This document shows, piece after piece, positions 33,286-41,966 of a stretch of DNA of 64,000 nucleotides. The notes under the pieces were generated by a model. The model had not been told where the DNA came from. It ran no database searches and was given only the letters and a program-made list of their open reading frames with translations. The position numbers and the translations under genes are program-made. Source of the stretch: Paenibacillus sp. FSL K6-1096 (GTDB taxonomy: Bacteria; Bacillota; Bacilli; Paenibacillales; Paenibacillaceae); NCBI RefSeq assembly GCF_037977055.1, contig NZ_CP150274.1:5642001-5706000 (forward strand). Direction: 5' to 3'. The stretch's first letter is position 1. Each line of letters opens with the position of its first letter.

Positions 33286-34152
33286 ATGAAGACGAATGTA
33301 ACGGAGCCGCGCCTGCACATGGACGGGCAGGAGGCCGCCGCAGGAGCTGCCCCGGAGACACTGCTGGCTGAAGCGGCGATGCAGGCTGCGGAGGCGCTCT
33401 ATGGCGCTGAGGAAGGGCTGAAGCTGGAGGAACGATTGACTCCCCGGGCGGTCGGCACGCTATACGGCATTGGAGTCGGTCCCGGTGACCCGGAGCTGAT
33501 CACGCTCAAGGCGTGCCGGCTGCTGCGCGAATGTCCGGTGATTGCTTATCCGGCCACGCAAAAAGGCGGCAAATCCTACGCCTACGAAATCATCGAGCTG
33601 CATGTGCAGCCGCAGGACAAAATCATGCTCGGCCTGGTGTTCCCTATGACCAAAGATCCCGAGCTGCTGGCCAGCGGCTGGACCCGCACGGCGGAGCTGT
33701 GCTGGGGGGAGCTGAAGCAGGGGCGGGATGTGGCTTTTGTGACGGAGGGTGATCCTAATCTCTACAGCACCTTCATTCATCTGGCCCGGCTGATGCAGGA
33801 GCTGCACCCCGGTGTGCCGGTTGTCTCGGTTCCGGGGATCTCTTCGGTGCTGGGCGCTGCGGCGGCGCTGGAGCAGCCGCTGGCGGACGGCAATCAGCGG
33901 GTGGGGATTATTCCGGCCACAGACGACCGCAATCTGCTCAAGGAAGCGCTGCTGCACCACGATACGGTGGTGTTCCTCAAGGTGGCCAAGGTGCTGGATC
34001 TGGTGCTGGATGTGCTGGATGAGCTGGGCTTGTCCGGCCGGGCTTCGGTAGTGACCAAGGTGACCTCGCCGCATGAGGCCGTCTGGCGGGATGCGCGGGA
34101 GCTGCGGGGCAAGGATGTGGAGTACTTAAGTCTGATGGTGGTGAGCAAATGA
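33286..34152 (+). CDS. cbiL: Cobalt-factor II C20-methyltransferase
   Basis: 288 residues from the ATG at 33286, eight bases after AAGGAGG; a frame-open ATG at 33253 was passed over. A variable Ala-rich N-terminus of ~55 residues precedes the methyltransferase: LYGIGVGPGDPELITLKA, VTEGDPNLYSTF, VPGISSVLGAAAAL. Uses SAM to methylate C20 of cobalt-factor II. Followed by cbiF with a four-base overlap. Confidence 0.93.
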   Translation: MKTNVTEPRLHMDGQEAAAGAAPETLLAEAAMQAAEALYGAEEGLKLEERLTPRAVGTLYGIGVGPGDPELITLKACRLLRECPVIAYPATQKGGKSYAYEIIELHVQPQDKIMLGLVFPMTKDPELLASGWTRTAELCWGELKQGRDVAFVTEGDPNLYSTFIHLARLMQELHPGVPVVSVPGISSVLGAAAALEQPLADGNQRVGIIPATDDRNLLKEALLHHDTVVFLKVAKVLDLVLDVLDELGLSGRASVVTKVTSPHEAVWRDARELRGKDVEYLSLMVVSK

Positions 34153-34952
34153 CCGGACTTGTCCTGGAGCCGAAGGTATATATTGTAGGGGCCGGCCCCG
34201 GTGATCCTGAGCTGATTACGGTCAAGGGCAGCCGGATTCTGCGCTCGGCCGATCTGGTGCTCTATGCCGATTCGCTGGTCAGCGCGGAGCTGATCCGCAG
34301 CGCGAAGCCCGGTGCAGAGGTGTTCCAGAGCTCGGGTATGGACCTGGAGCAGCAGGTGGAGCTGATGGCTGGCGCTGTTCAGGCCGGGAAAAGCGTAGCC
34401 CGCGTCCACACCGGCGACCCGTCCATGTACGGTGCGATTCTGGAGCAGATGTCGCTCTTGAAGCTGTGCGGCGTCCGCTATGAGATCGTGCCGGGCGTAA
34501 GCTCTGTGTTCGCCTCTGCCGCAGCGCTTGGCGCAGAGCTGACCGTGCCGGAGCTGACGCAGACGGTCATTCTGACCCGTGCGGAAGGACGCACCCCGGT
34601 GCCGGAGCGTGAGCAGCTGCGCAAGCTGGCGGAGCATCATTGTACGGTGGCGGTGTTTCTTAGCGCTTCCCTGGCCGGGCAGGTGAGCAGCGAGTTCCTG
34701 GCGGCAGGCTGGAGCCCGGAGACGCCGGTGGCTGTCGTGCAGCGGGCCAGCTGGCCGGACCAGCAGATTCTGCGGACGACAGTGGCGAGGCTGGAGGCCG
34801 ATCTGCGTGAAGCGGGGATCACGATGCACGCTATGATTCTGGCCGGATGGGCACTGGACCCGGGCCTAACGGACCGGGACAGCCACCGCTCCAGGCTGTA
34901 TGATAAGGCCTTCACCCATGGCTGCCGGGAAGGAACCGTCTCCGGTGGGTAA
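34149..34952 (+). CDS. cbiF: Cobalt-precorrin-4 C11-methyltransferase
   Basis: 267 residues. VYIVGAGPGDPELITVKG near the start, HTGDPSMYGAILEQM and VPGVSSVFASAAALG are the CobM/CbiF signatures. Methylates C11 of cobalt-precorrin-4. Start overlaps cbiL, end overlaps cbiG. Confidence 0.95.
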   Translation: MTGLVLEPKVYIVGAGPGDPELITVKGSRILRSADLVLYADSLVSAELIRSAKPGAEVFQSSGMDLEQQVELMAGAVQAGKSVARVHTGDPSMYGAILEQMSLLKLCGVRYEIVPGVSSVFASAAALGAELTVPELTQTVILTRAEGRTPVPEREQLRKLAEHHCTVAVFLSASLAGQVSSEFLAAGWSPETPVAVVQRASWPDQQILRTTVARLEADLREAGITMHAMILAGWALDPGLTDRDSHRSRLYDKAFTHGCREGTVSGG

Positions 34953-36075
34953 GCGTTACGCGGCGGTTGCCATTACCCGGAACGGAACCCGGCTGGCCCT
35001 GAGGCTGGGGGAGCTTCTGGAAGGCACCGCTGTCTTCAGCTATGCCAAATACAGCGGCGGGCTGGAGGGAGAGAACGGGAGGCTTACTGTCTTCGACGGG
35101 CCGGTAAAGGAGCTTCTGCCCGGGCTGTTCCGTGATTATGAAGCGGTCATTCTGTTCTTCTCGCTGGGCGCAGCTGTCCGGCTGACCGCTCCGCTTCTGC
35201 GGGACAAACGGACCGATCCCGCCGTCATCGTCATCGATGAGCGCGGCGAGCATGTCATCAGCATGCTGTCCGGACATCTGGGGGGAGCCAACCGGCTGAC
35301 GCTCCAGATTGCCGGACTGCTCGGCAGCCACCCGGTCATTACGACCGCCTCGGATGTGCAGGGCACATTCGCTGTGGACCTGCTTGGCCGGGAATACGGC
35401 TGGCGCGCCGACAGCTTTGGGCCGATGAAATCGGTCAGTGCCGCGATTGTAAACGGGGAGCCGGTGGCTGTGGTCCAGGAGAGCGGTGAACGGGAATGGC
35501 TGCCCCCGGGCGCTGCGCTGCCGGAGCATGTCCATTTGTTCGCCAGCACGGAGGAGCTGCGGCAGAGCGGATACCGGTGTTATGCGGCGATCCTGGTGAG
35601 CGACCGGCTGCTGGAAGCGCCGGATTCCGGCCTTCCTGCTGATCGTACAGTGATGTACCGTCCGCGCAGTCTGGTCGTCGGGCTTGGCTGCAACCGGGGG
35701 ACCTCTGCGGAGGAGCTGGAGGCCGTTGTCCTGCATACGCTGGCTGAGCTTAGGCTGTCGCTCAGCAGCGTGCGGAATGTGGCGACAGCGGGCATCAAGG
35801 GCGATGAAGCAGGATTGCTTGCCCTGTGTGCCAAATATGACTGGGAGCTGGCGCTGTATTCGCCGGAGGAGCTAAACACGGTCAGACTGGAGCATCCGTC
35901 CAAGGTGGTATTCCGGGCAACGGGGGCATACGGGGTCTGTGAACCGGCTGCGCTGCTGTCTTCGGGAGCGGCTTCTCTGCTGCAGCCCAAGCTGAAGAGC
36001 GGCAATGTGACCATCGCCGTGGCCCGGGTCGTCTATCCCGGAGAAAATGGAGGGGGAAACAGTGAACGGACTTAA
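34918..36075 (+). CDS. cbiG: Cobalt-precorrin-5A hydrolase
   Basis: 385 residues if read from the ATG at 34918; other in-frame starts are ATG 34900 and GTG 34945, and the GGAAGG at 34927 would suit the last. Domains: N-terminal CbiG (about 15-90: AITRNGTRLALRL), central domain (FFSLGAAVRLTAPLL, SMLSGHLGGANRLT) and C-terminal CobE-like domain (VVGLGCNRGTSAEEL, RNVATAGIKGDEAGL). It opens the delta-lactone and releases the C2 fragment as acetaldehyde. Overlaps both neighbours. Confidence 0.92.
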   Translation: MAAGKEPSPVGKRYAAVAITRNGTRLALRLGELLEGTAVFSYAKYSGGLEGENGRLTVFDGPVKELLPGLFRDYEAVILFFSLGAAVRLTAPLLRDKRTDPAVIVIDERGEHVISMLSGHLGGANRLTLQIAGLLGSHPVITTASDVQGTFAVDLLGREYGWRADSFGPMKSVSAAIVNGEPVAVVQESGEREWLPPGAALPEHVHLFASTEELRQSGYRCYAAILVSDRLLEAPDSGLPADRTVMYRPRSLVVGLGCNRGTSAEELEAVVLHTLAELRLSLSSVRNVATAGIKGDEAGLLALCAKYDWELALYSPEELNTVRLEHPSKVVFRATGAYGVCEPAALLSSGAASLLQPKLKSGNVTIAVARVVYPGENGGGNSERT

Positions 36076-37531
36076 TTGTGAGGCAGCAGGCCGGGAGCCG
36101 CAGCGCCGCGCCCGTCTGGTGATTGCAGGCACAGGCAGCGGTTCCGGCAAAACGACGGTAACGCTGGGGTTAATGCAGGCTTTTGCCCGGCAGGGCCTTA
36201 CGGTCCAGGGCTTCAAATGCGGACCCGATTATATCGATCCGGCGTATCACAGTGCGGTCACCGGCCGCCCCTCCCGTAATCTGGACTCCTGGATGACTTC
36301 AAGCGCCTATCTGCAGGAGTATTTCCTGCGTGCATCTGCGGATGCCGATCTGTCGGTGATTGAAGGCGTCATGGGGCTGTACGACGGCAAAGATGACACC
36401 GCCCTTACCGGCTCAACGGCGGAAATCGCCCTGCTGACAGACAGCCCTGTTGTGCTGGTTGTGGATGTCCGCAGCATGGGGCGCAGTGCGGCGGCAATTG
36501 TGCTGGGCTTCATGCAGCTTGAGCCGCAGGTGCGGATTGCGGCGGTTATTGTGAACCGGTGCGGCAGCGTGGGGCACTACCGGATGGTCAAGGCCGCCAT
36601 CGAAGCAGCCTGCGGCATTCCGGTGATCGGCTGGCTGCCCCGCGACGGCGGCCTGGTTGTCCCGGAGCGGCATCTGGGCCTGCTGCCCGCTGTGGAGCGC
36701 GGGGAGCTTGCGCCTCTCTTCGGGCATTGCGCCGATGTGCTGGCGCAGGGCACGGACCTGGAGCGGCTGCTGGAGCTTGCAGCCGCTGCACCAGCACTGC
36801 CGTATCCGCCGGAAGCGGGTCCGGCAGTGGGTCTGGCGCTGCCGGAGGCGGTGGAACCGGCAGCGCCTGCGCCTGTGATTGCAGTAGCCAGGGACGCGGC
36901 ATTCAATTTCTACTATGCCGACAATCTGGAGCTGCTTACGCGCGCCGGCGCGCGGCTGGTTGCCTTCAGCCCGCTTAGCGGCGAAGGGATTCCGCCGGAA
37001 GCCGACGGAATCTACCTCGGCGGCGGCTTCCCGGAGGAATTCGCGGCGGAGATTGCCGCGAATTCCCTCTTCCTTAGCGGGCTGCGGTCGGCAGCTGCGG
37101 CCGGAATGCCGCTGTATGCGGAGTGCGGGGGCTACATGGTTCTCGCCCGCAGCCTGACGGACCGCGCCGGTGCAGTGCATGAGATGGCCGGAATCCTTCC
37201 GGCGCATACCCGGATGCTGGACCGCCGCGCCGCGCTTGGCTATCGTGAAGTCACCGCGCTTCAGGATAGCCTGCTGCTGAAGCGGGGCGAGCGGCTGCGC
37301 GGCCATGAATTCCACTATTCGGTTATGAATTATGTGGAAGGGGAACCCCAAGCGTTCGCCTATGAGAGCAAGGGCCGGGCGGGCAGCCAGCCTGAAGGCT
37401 ATATCAGCGGCAACATCATGGCCGCTTATGCGCATATTCACCTGGCTTCCTGCCCATCGGCCGCCGGCCGGCTCGTAGCCGCATGCAGAAGGTACCATCA
37501 GCAGAAGCTTCTTGTGGATACAGGGCCATAA
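36062..37531 (+). CDS. cbiA: Cobyrinic acid a,c-diamide synthase
   Basis: 489 residues from the GTG at 36062, five bases after GGAGGGGG; an in-frame ATG at 36047 lies within that site. N-terminal dethiobiotin-synthetase-like ATPase (P-loop GTGSGSGKTT, residues ~23-32; GVMGLYDGKD) and a C-terminal class I glutamine amidotransferase-like domain with Cys in YAECGGYM. Amidates the a and c carboxylates. Last gene of the cluster; cbiB, cbiP and nucleotide-loop genes are not in the window. Confidence 0.94.
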   Translation: MNGLNCEAAGREPQRRARLVIAGTGSGSGKTTVTLGLMQAFARQGLTVQGFKCGPDYIDPAYHSAVTGRPSRNLDSWMTSSAYLQEYFLRASADADLSVIEGVMGLYDGKDDTALTGSTAEIALLTDSPVVLVVDVRSMGRSAAAIVLGFMQLEPQVRIAAVIVNRCGSVGHYRMVKAAIEAACGIPVIGWLPRDGGLVVPERHLGLLPAVERGELAPLFGHCADVLAQGTDLERLLELAAAAPALPYPPEAGPAVGLALPEAVEPAAPAPVIAVARDAAFNFYYADNLELLTRAGARLVAFSPLSGEGIPPEADGIYLGGGFPEEFAAEIAANSLFLSGLRSAAAAGMPLYAECGGYMVLARSLTDRAGAVHEMAGILPAHTRMLDRRAALGYREVTALQDSLLLKRGERLRGHEFHYSVMNYVEGEPQAFAYESKGRAGSQPEGYISGNIMAAYAHIHLASCPSAAGRLVAACRRYHQQKLLVDTGP

Positions 37532-37570
37532 CGGGCGATTTTCCAGCAAGCCGGTGCCTCTTGCTACAGT

Positions 37571-37930
37571 GAGCATGTGTGGGGGCGCGTGGGCAAATGT
37601 ATGCGAAAAAGCGAACAGATTCGGTGTGGCAGGGGCGCGTGGGCCAAATGTATGTGAAAAAGCGAACACATTCGGCGTGACAGGGGTGCGTGAGCCAAAT
37701 GTATGCGAAAAAGCGAACAGATTCGGTGTGACAGGGGCGCGTGCGCCAAATGTATGCGAAAAAGCGAACAGATCCGGTGTGGCAGGGGCGCGTGGGCCAA
37801 ATGTATGCGAAAAAGCGAACAGATTCGGTGTGGCAGGGGCGCGTGGGCCAAATGTATGCGAAAAAGCGAACAGATTCGGTGTGGCAGGGGCGCATGGAGC
37901 AAATGTAATCGAAAAACCGATCACAATGCG
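37571..37930. repeat. 51-bp tandem repeat array, six full periods plus partial ends
   Basis: Units begin AAATGTATGCGAAAAAGCGA at 37595, 37646, 37697, 37748, 37799 and 37850, each exactly 51 bases apart; a seventh, diverged unit begins at 37901, and a partial one precedes 37595. Units differ at only a few positions, and each carries the small palindrome CGAA-CAGA-TTCG. Since 51 is a multiple of three, several frames stay open, but substitutions change residues freely and no ribosome site precedes them, so I treat the array as non-coding. Confidence 0.95.
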
Positions 37931-38008
37931 CGGCACGGATACGTGTGGCCAAAGATGGCAATGCGCCGCCCCCATCCCCCTGTCCTCCCACCCTTTTATG
38001 TTAACCGC

Positions 38009-38037
38009 TTGTCACACACTGGGGAGCCACGTATAAT
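38009..38037 (+). promoter_or_regulatory. SigA-type promoter of the fructokinase gene
   Basis: TTGTCA, 17-base spacer, TATAAT. Transcription would start near 38044, giving a ~112-base leader. Confidence 0.8.
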
Positions 38038-38155
38038 AGTTTCGAGAGAGCGCTTAATTCACCCGTTCCATGTCGCCGTTATGGTTGGCGCCGGGGGAAT
38101 AGCGCGCATTAAGCAGCAACAGCTTAAATGCACACCGAGAGGGGAGTACGCTGCA

Positions 38156-39037
38156 GTGAAATTGTTAGGAGCAATTGAAGCAGGTGGAACGAAGTTTGTA
38201 TGCGGAGTAGGATATGAGGACGGAACGGTCATTGACAGAGTGAGCTTTCCGACAACAACACCCCAGGAAACAATGGGGCTGGTGAAGGATTATTTCTCGG
38301 GCAAGAGCGTGGAGGCGCTGGGGATTGGGTCGTTTGGACCGATTGACCCGGTGATCGGCAGTCCGACTTACGGATATATCACAACCACTCCGAAGCCTCA
38401 CTGGGGCGGATATAACCTGGTGGGTGCCATGGAGGAGCAGTTCAAGGTTCCGGTTGGCTTCGATACGGATGTGAACGGTGCGGCTCTGGGCGAATATACC
38501 TGGGGAGCCGCGCAGGGGCTAGATAGCTGCCTGTATATCACGGTGGGCACAGGAATCGGTGCAGGCGCCGTCGTGGGCGGGAAGCTGATCCACGGGCTGT
38601 CCCATCCCGAGATGGGCCATATTCTGGTCCGCCGTCATCCGGAAGATCAATATCCGGGCTTCTGCCCGTATCACGGCGATTGTCTGGAAGGCCTGGCAGC
38701 CGGTCCGGCAATCGGAGCGCGCTGGGGCAAGCCGGCAGGCGAGCTGCCTGCGGACCACCCGGCCTGGGCGATGGAGGCCCACTATCTGGCCCATGCCCTG
38801 ATGAACTATGTACTGATCCTCTCGCCGCAGAAGATCGTAATGGGCGGAGGAGTCATGAAGCAGAGCCAGCTCTTCCCGCTGATCCATGCCAAGCTGCAGG
38901 AATTGCTTGCAGGCTATGTGCAGCATCCCGCACTGAACCAGGACATTGGCAGCTATATTGTTCCGCCGCAGCTGGGCGACAATGCCGGTCTTACCGGTGC
39001 GCTGGGCTTAGCCAAGCTTGCTCTGGACCGCAAGTAA
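38156..39037 (+). CDS. ROK-family fructokinase (GmuE/YdhR-like)
   Basis: 293 residues from a GTG about nine bases after GAGGGGAG. The same frame continues upstream through the repeat array, but no start there is supported. GAIEAGGTKFVCGVG, TVGTGIGAGAVVGG with the ROK catalytic region DTDVNGAALGE, and the zinc cluster HPEMGH...CPYHGDCLEGLAAGP mark a zinc-containing ROK sugar kinase; it matches the fructokinase YdhR/GmuE of B. subtilis closely as I recall it. Phosphorylates fructose, perhaps mannose too. Monocistronic. Confidence 0.93.
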   Translation: MKLLGAIEAGGTKFVCGVGYEDGTVIDRVSFPTTTPQETMGLVKDYFSGKSVEALGIGSFGPIDPVIGSPTYGYITTTPKPHWGGYNLVGAMEEQFKVPVGFDTDVNGAALGEYTWGAAQGLDSCLYITVGTGIGAGAVVGGKLIHGLSHPEMGHILVRRHPEDQYPGFCPYHGDCLEGLAAGPAIGARWGKPAGELPADHPAWAMEAHYLAHALMNYVLILSPQKIVMGGGVMKQSQLFPLIHAKLQELLAGYVQHPALNQDIGSYIVPPQLGDNAGLTGALGLAKLALDRK

Positions 39038-39092
39038 CACTGCCCGCGCAAAAAGCCATTGACTCTTGCGTAATATATGGTATCCTAGGTTT

Positions 39093-39154
39093 TAACAGTA
39101 TAGCATTTAAGAGGAAGCACCTCTTTCACGAAGTTCGTGGGAGAGGTGCTTTTT
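39093..39154 (+). ncRNA. Candidate small RNA or short leader ending in a strong terminator
   Basis: A promoter-like TTGACT (39059-39064), 16-base spacer, TGG-TATCCT (39081-39086) is followed within ~65 bases by the stem AAGCACCTCT...AGAGGTGCTT and TTTTT (39115-39154). No ORF fits between them. It may simply terminate the fructokinase transcript; the promoter makes a free RNA of about 60 nt possible. Confidence 0.4.
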
Positions 39155-39266
39155 GTGCGTCCGGGGGTCTGCCGGGACCCTAGTGCTCCAGCAGATCCGG
39201 GAAGCTGAGCTTCCCGCCGGCGCAGGGATAATGCTTGCTGCAACACAAAGAAGGTAGGGATTACAT

Positions 39267-40283
39267 ATGCAGATTGTATTCATGAACCGCTTGTCCAGAA
39301 TGTCAGGAGAGAACCGGGAGGTCTTCGCCCAGCTATGGATTGGAGAGGAGGAGGGGCAGTGGCGTCTGGGCTGGCGCGATTTCTCCGGGGAGCAGGAGAC
39401 GGGCGACAGCCTATGGTATGAAGGCAGCTCATGGAATGAGATGCTGTGCGTATACCGGCATGAGCTGGCCATGAAGATGGGGGAAGGCTACCGGCCCTTG
39501 ATTGACGGGGGATTTCACGAGGAGGATCAGCTCAGTAGCCGCAGCCAGGAGCAGTTCAGGCTGCAGTATTACAGCGAGCAATTCGGGAATGAGGCGGTCT
39601 ATGAGGAGCTATGCACCTGGCGCAGGGGGAAGGCCTCCAGCGAGCGGAAAGCCCCCTATCTGCTTGCAAGCAACCGCCTGCTGCGCATGATCAGCGCATT
39701 TCTTCCCCGCACGGCAGAGGAACTGCTGCAGCTCCCGGGAGTCGGCGAAGGCAAAGCTTCGCAATATGGCGCAGACTGGCTGGCTATCACCTCGGCAGTT
39801 CCGCGCGAGCATTCTTTTCCGCTAGGCTGGGTTAGTGATGTGATTGACGCAGAGAGCTTCAGATCCTGGCAATACAAGCAGAAGGAGCTGAAGTACAGAA
39901 GACAGCTGGAACGGCTGCGGCTGCGGCGGGTGCTGCTCCAGGGGATTGAAGAAGGGCAGGACATGGCCCAGCTTACTGCACTTGGCGGAGTGCCCCGCCG
40001 TGAAGTACTGGAGGTTGCGGAAGAGCTGGAGAAGGAGGGCTATACGGTGGAGAAGCTGATTGCTCTTGAACTTAAGGAAGTGACCGCTGAAGAACAGAAT
40101 CAGGTCTGGACGGCCTTCGAACTGCTTGGCGACAGCTTCCTGAAGCCGGTGCTCTATAAGGCTTACGGGGAGGATTTCGCTCCTGCGGAAGGGCTTGAGC
40201 AGTATTATGAACGCCTGCGGCTGATCCGGCTCCGCTTCAGAAGGGAGTACCCGGGTCCGCTTGAGGCGGCCACCAGCCTGTAG
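39267..40283 (+). CDS. HRDC-domain protein of unknown function
   Basis: 338 residues, AAGGTAGGG upstream. Residues 110-180 are an HRDC domain (YEELCTWRRGKASSERKAPYLL...LLQLPGVGEGKASQYG), a nucleic-acid-binding module of RecQ helicases and RNase D. The N-terminal 100 residues (WEG-rich, beta) and the charged helical C-terminus are not recognised; the C-terminus looks like a helix-turn-helix arrangement resembling RQC tails. No helicase or nuclease motif is present. A perfect 9-bp palindrome around G39207 (CGGGAAGCT/AGCTTCCCG) precedes it. Confidence 0.75.
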   Translation: MQIVFMNRLSRMSGENREVFAQLWIGEEEGQWRLGWRDFSGEQETGDSLWYEGSSWNEMLCVYRHELAMKMGEGYRPLIDGGFHEEDQLSSRSQEQFRLQYYSEQFGNEAVYEELCTWRRGKASSERKAPYLLASNRLLRMISAFLPRTAEELLQLPGVGEGKASQYGADWLAITSAVPREHSFPLGWVSDVIDAESFRSWQYKQKELKYRRQLERLRLRRVLLQGIEEGQDMAQLTALGGVPRREVLEVAEELEKEGYTVEKLIALELKEVTAEEQNQVWTAFELLGDSFLKPVLYKAYGEDFAPAEGLEQYYERLRLIRLRFRREYPGPLEAATSL

Positions 40284-40299
40284 GACAATATATCAAAAA

Positions 40300-40342
40300 G
40301 ACGAAGGCCTCCCTATACCCGGTGGTATGCGGTGCCTTCGTC
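40300..40342 (+). terminator. Bidirectional terminator
   Basis: GACGAAGGC / GCCTTCGTC stem (40300-40308 with 40334-40342) between converging genes. Confidence 0.75.
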
Positions 40343-40364
40343 CTGCTTATTCGTCCGTCCTGCT

Positions 40365-41300
40365 TCATAGCCACTCCTTCTTGCGGAAGATCACGAGCAT
40401 TCCGCAGCCGAGCGTCACCATGACGGCAATGACGCCATAGTAGCCGTATTCGGTGTGGATCTCAGGGATATTATCAAAGTTCATACCATAGATCCCGGTA
40501 ATGACGGTCAGCGGCATGAATATAGTAGTGATCGCTGTAAATACACGCATGATTTCATTGGCGCGGTTCGCAATACTCGATTGGTAGGCTTCGCGCAAGT
40601 TGCCCATGAGATCGCGGTACGTCTCGAAGGTTTCAGAGATTTTGACCGCATTCTCGTAGATATCGCTGAAATACTTCTGGAGCTGATCGTCGATCAGCCG
40701 GAGATCCTTTTTGTTGAGCGTGTTGATAACTTCCTTCTGCGGACCCAGCATCTTCTTCAGCCAGAGAATTTCACTGCGCAGACCGATAATCTCGCTGAGA
40801 TGCGATTTCTTGGTGTGCATGAGGATATCCTCCTCCAGCTTCTCAATCCGCGCTTCAATCCGGTCACCGACCGAGAAATAATTGTCGACCACAAGGTCAA
40901 TCAGCAGATACAGGAACCGGTCAGGCGCGTCGACCTCCTGCTCCCATAGCACGGGCTTCAGCACGCGCAGCTCATGGATCTTCTGCCGGGTTACGGTGAT
41001 GATGTAATGTCTGCCCAGGAACACGTTGAGCGCCCGGAGGAAAATTTCCTCATCATCGAACCGGATACTGTTCACAACGATAAAATAATGGCTCTCATAA
41101 ATTTCAAGCTTCGGACGCTGATCCTCTTCGCTGAGGCAGTCCTCCACAGCCAGATCATGCAGGCCGTATAAGGGCTGAAGCTCAACCAGATCCTCTGTAT
41201 CCGCATCAATCCAGTAGAACCCCTCAGCCGGGGCGGTAAGTGTATCTTCAATGTTATCAATAGGCGTAAAAACCCCTGCATTCACCAGCCGGATTTTCAT
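40365..41300 (-). CDS. corA: CorA-family magnesium transporter
   Basis: 311 residues from the ATG eight bases after AAAGGAG. Long cytoplasmic N-terminal domain and helical stalk, then two C-terminal membrane helices with the selectivity motif GMN in TGIYGMNFDNIPE; the loop after it carries acidic residues. Pentameric channel for Mg2+ (Co2+ or Ni2+ also possible). The 5' leader on the minus strand is long and structured, with a small upstream ORF. Confidence 0.93.
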   Translation of the reverse strand: MKIRLVNAGVFTPIDNIEDTLTAPAEGFYWIDADTEDLVELQPLYGLHDLAVEDCLSEEDQRPKLEIYESHYFIVVNSIRFDDEEIFLRALNVFLGRHYIITVTRQKIHELRVLKPVLWEQEVDAPDRFLYLLIDLVVDNYFSVGDRIEARIEKLEEDILMHTKKSHLSEIIGLRSEILWLKKMLGPQKEVINTLNKKDLRLIDDQLQKYFSDIYENAVKISETFETYRDLMGNLREAYQSSIANRANEIMRVFTAITTIFMPLTVITGIYGMNFDNIPEIHTEYGYYGVIAVMVTLGCGMLVIFRKKEWL

Positions 41301-41363
41301 CTGATTCACTCCTTTTGTCCCTGGTCTTCGTCCAGGGTATGCTCATTTCAGCACACGGAAAAA

Positions 41364-41452
41364 TCAGCTTGGCCGGTGGTACAATCATGGACAAAGTCCA
41401 CAAGACGGTCCGGGAGCATGAAGAATAAGGGCTCCCGCCGCCGGCAAGCTGA
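41364..41452 (-). promoter_or_regulatory. Structured corA leader with terminator-like hairpin
   Basis: On the minus strand TCAGCTTGCCGGCGG (41438-41452) pairs with CCACCGGCCAAGCTGA (41364-41379), one bulge, enclosing an inner GGGAGC / GCTCCC hairpin, and is followed by TTTTTCC. A second hairpin, CCCTGG / CCAGGG, stands just before the ribosome site. The layout suggests attenuation, with Mg2+ the likely signal. It does not match the M-box consensus that I know. Confidence 0.5.
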
Positions 41453-41513
41453 TGCTAATCCTGTGTGGTTGTTCATTCTGCACGCTTATTCGCGAGCCCG
41501 GGTCGCCTTCCAT
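41385..41513 (-). CDS. Putative 42-residue leader ORF upstream of corA
   Basis: ATG with GAGGTGAGAGAAG just upstream on the minus strand, 42 codons, stop TGA at 41385-41387 inside the terminator-like structure. The product starts MEGDPGSRISVQNE and ends GPSCGLCP; no known family. Its translation could decide folding of the hairpin that precedes corA, like leader peptides of Mg2+ transporter genes in enterobacteria. Coding status is unproven. Confidence 0.4.
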   Translation of the reverse strand: MEGDPGSRISVQNEQPHRISISLPAAGALILHAPGPSCGLCP

Positions 41514-41722
41514 TCTTCTCTCACCTCTTTTTTTCGCCAATTGGGTTGAAGCACCTGTCTAGTATACCGCTGGGATATGCCTCTTACAAGAGAAATTCTT
41601 TTCATTTTGCGGGCTCCTTCAGCATTGTATGGACTTGACGAAAAGGAGGTTCATGATTTAAAGTGAATTTTAAGCAAAGCATCCTTCGGGTGCCTGAAAT
41701 ACCCCAATTGAATACGCGAAAT

Positions 41723-41904
41723 CTTATCAAGAGCAGGTGGAGGGACTGGCCCGATGAAACCCGGCAACCGGCGTGTGAACGCACGGTGCTAATTCTTGCG
41801 GAGGCTTGGCAGGACAATGATTGTCCGGCGAAAGCGCTCTGGCAGATGAGAGAGGCGCATATGACAGCAGATATGACCTTTCTCAACCGGGAAAGGTCTT
41901 TTTT
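41723..41904 (+). ncRNA. SAM-I (S-box) riboswitch with terminator
   Basis: Begins CTTATCAAGAGCAGGTGGAG, continues GGACTGGCCCGATGAAACCC and GGCAACC, and closes with GATGAG (P1) near 41845-41850. The terminator GACCTTTC / GAAAGGTC plus TTTTTT spans 41875-41904. It turns off metA and probably metI when SAM is abundant. Confidence 0.97.
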
Positions 41905-41966
41905 CGCGGTTGATGCCTTGTTTGCCGACATGCAGACCCTATATCCAGTTAAGGAGTGAACCAGCA

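Noticed and set aside
37571..37930. Repeat array as a possible CRISPR
   Set aside because: The whole 51-bp period is conserved; there are no unique spacers and no cas genes.
37512..38036. Open frame through the 51-bp repeats giving a 17-residue repeat protein
   Set aside because: No ribosome site at the start, several frames stay open because 51 is divisible by three, and unit differences change residues without pattern.
37703..38155. N-terminal extension of the fructokinase through the repeats
   Set aside because: The promoter at 38009-38037 and the ribosome site at ~38140 place the start at 38156; the known family begins there.
41301..41513. M-box (ykoK) Mg2+ riboswitch ahead of corA
   Set aside because: The conserved GCTGCTGCCC and AATGGGT-type blocks of the M-box are absent.
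41663..41959. 98-codon ORF upstream of metA
   Set aside because: It lies wholly on the S-box riboswitch and its terminator.
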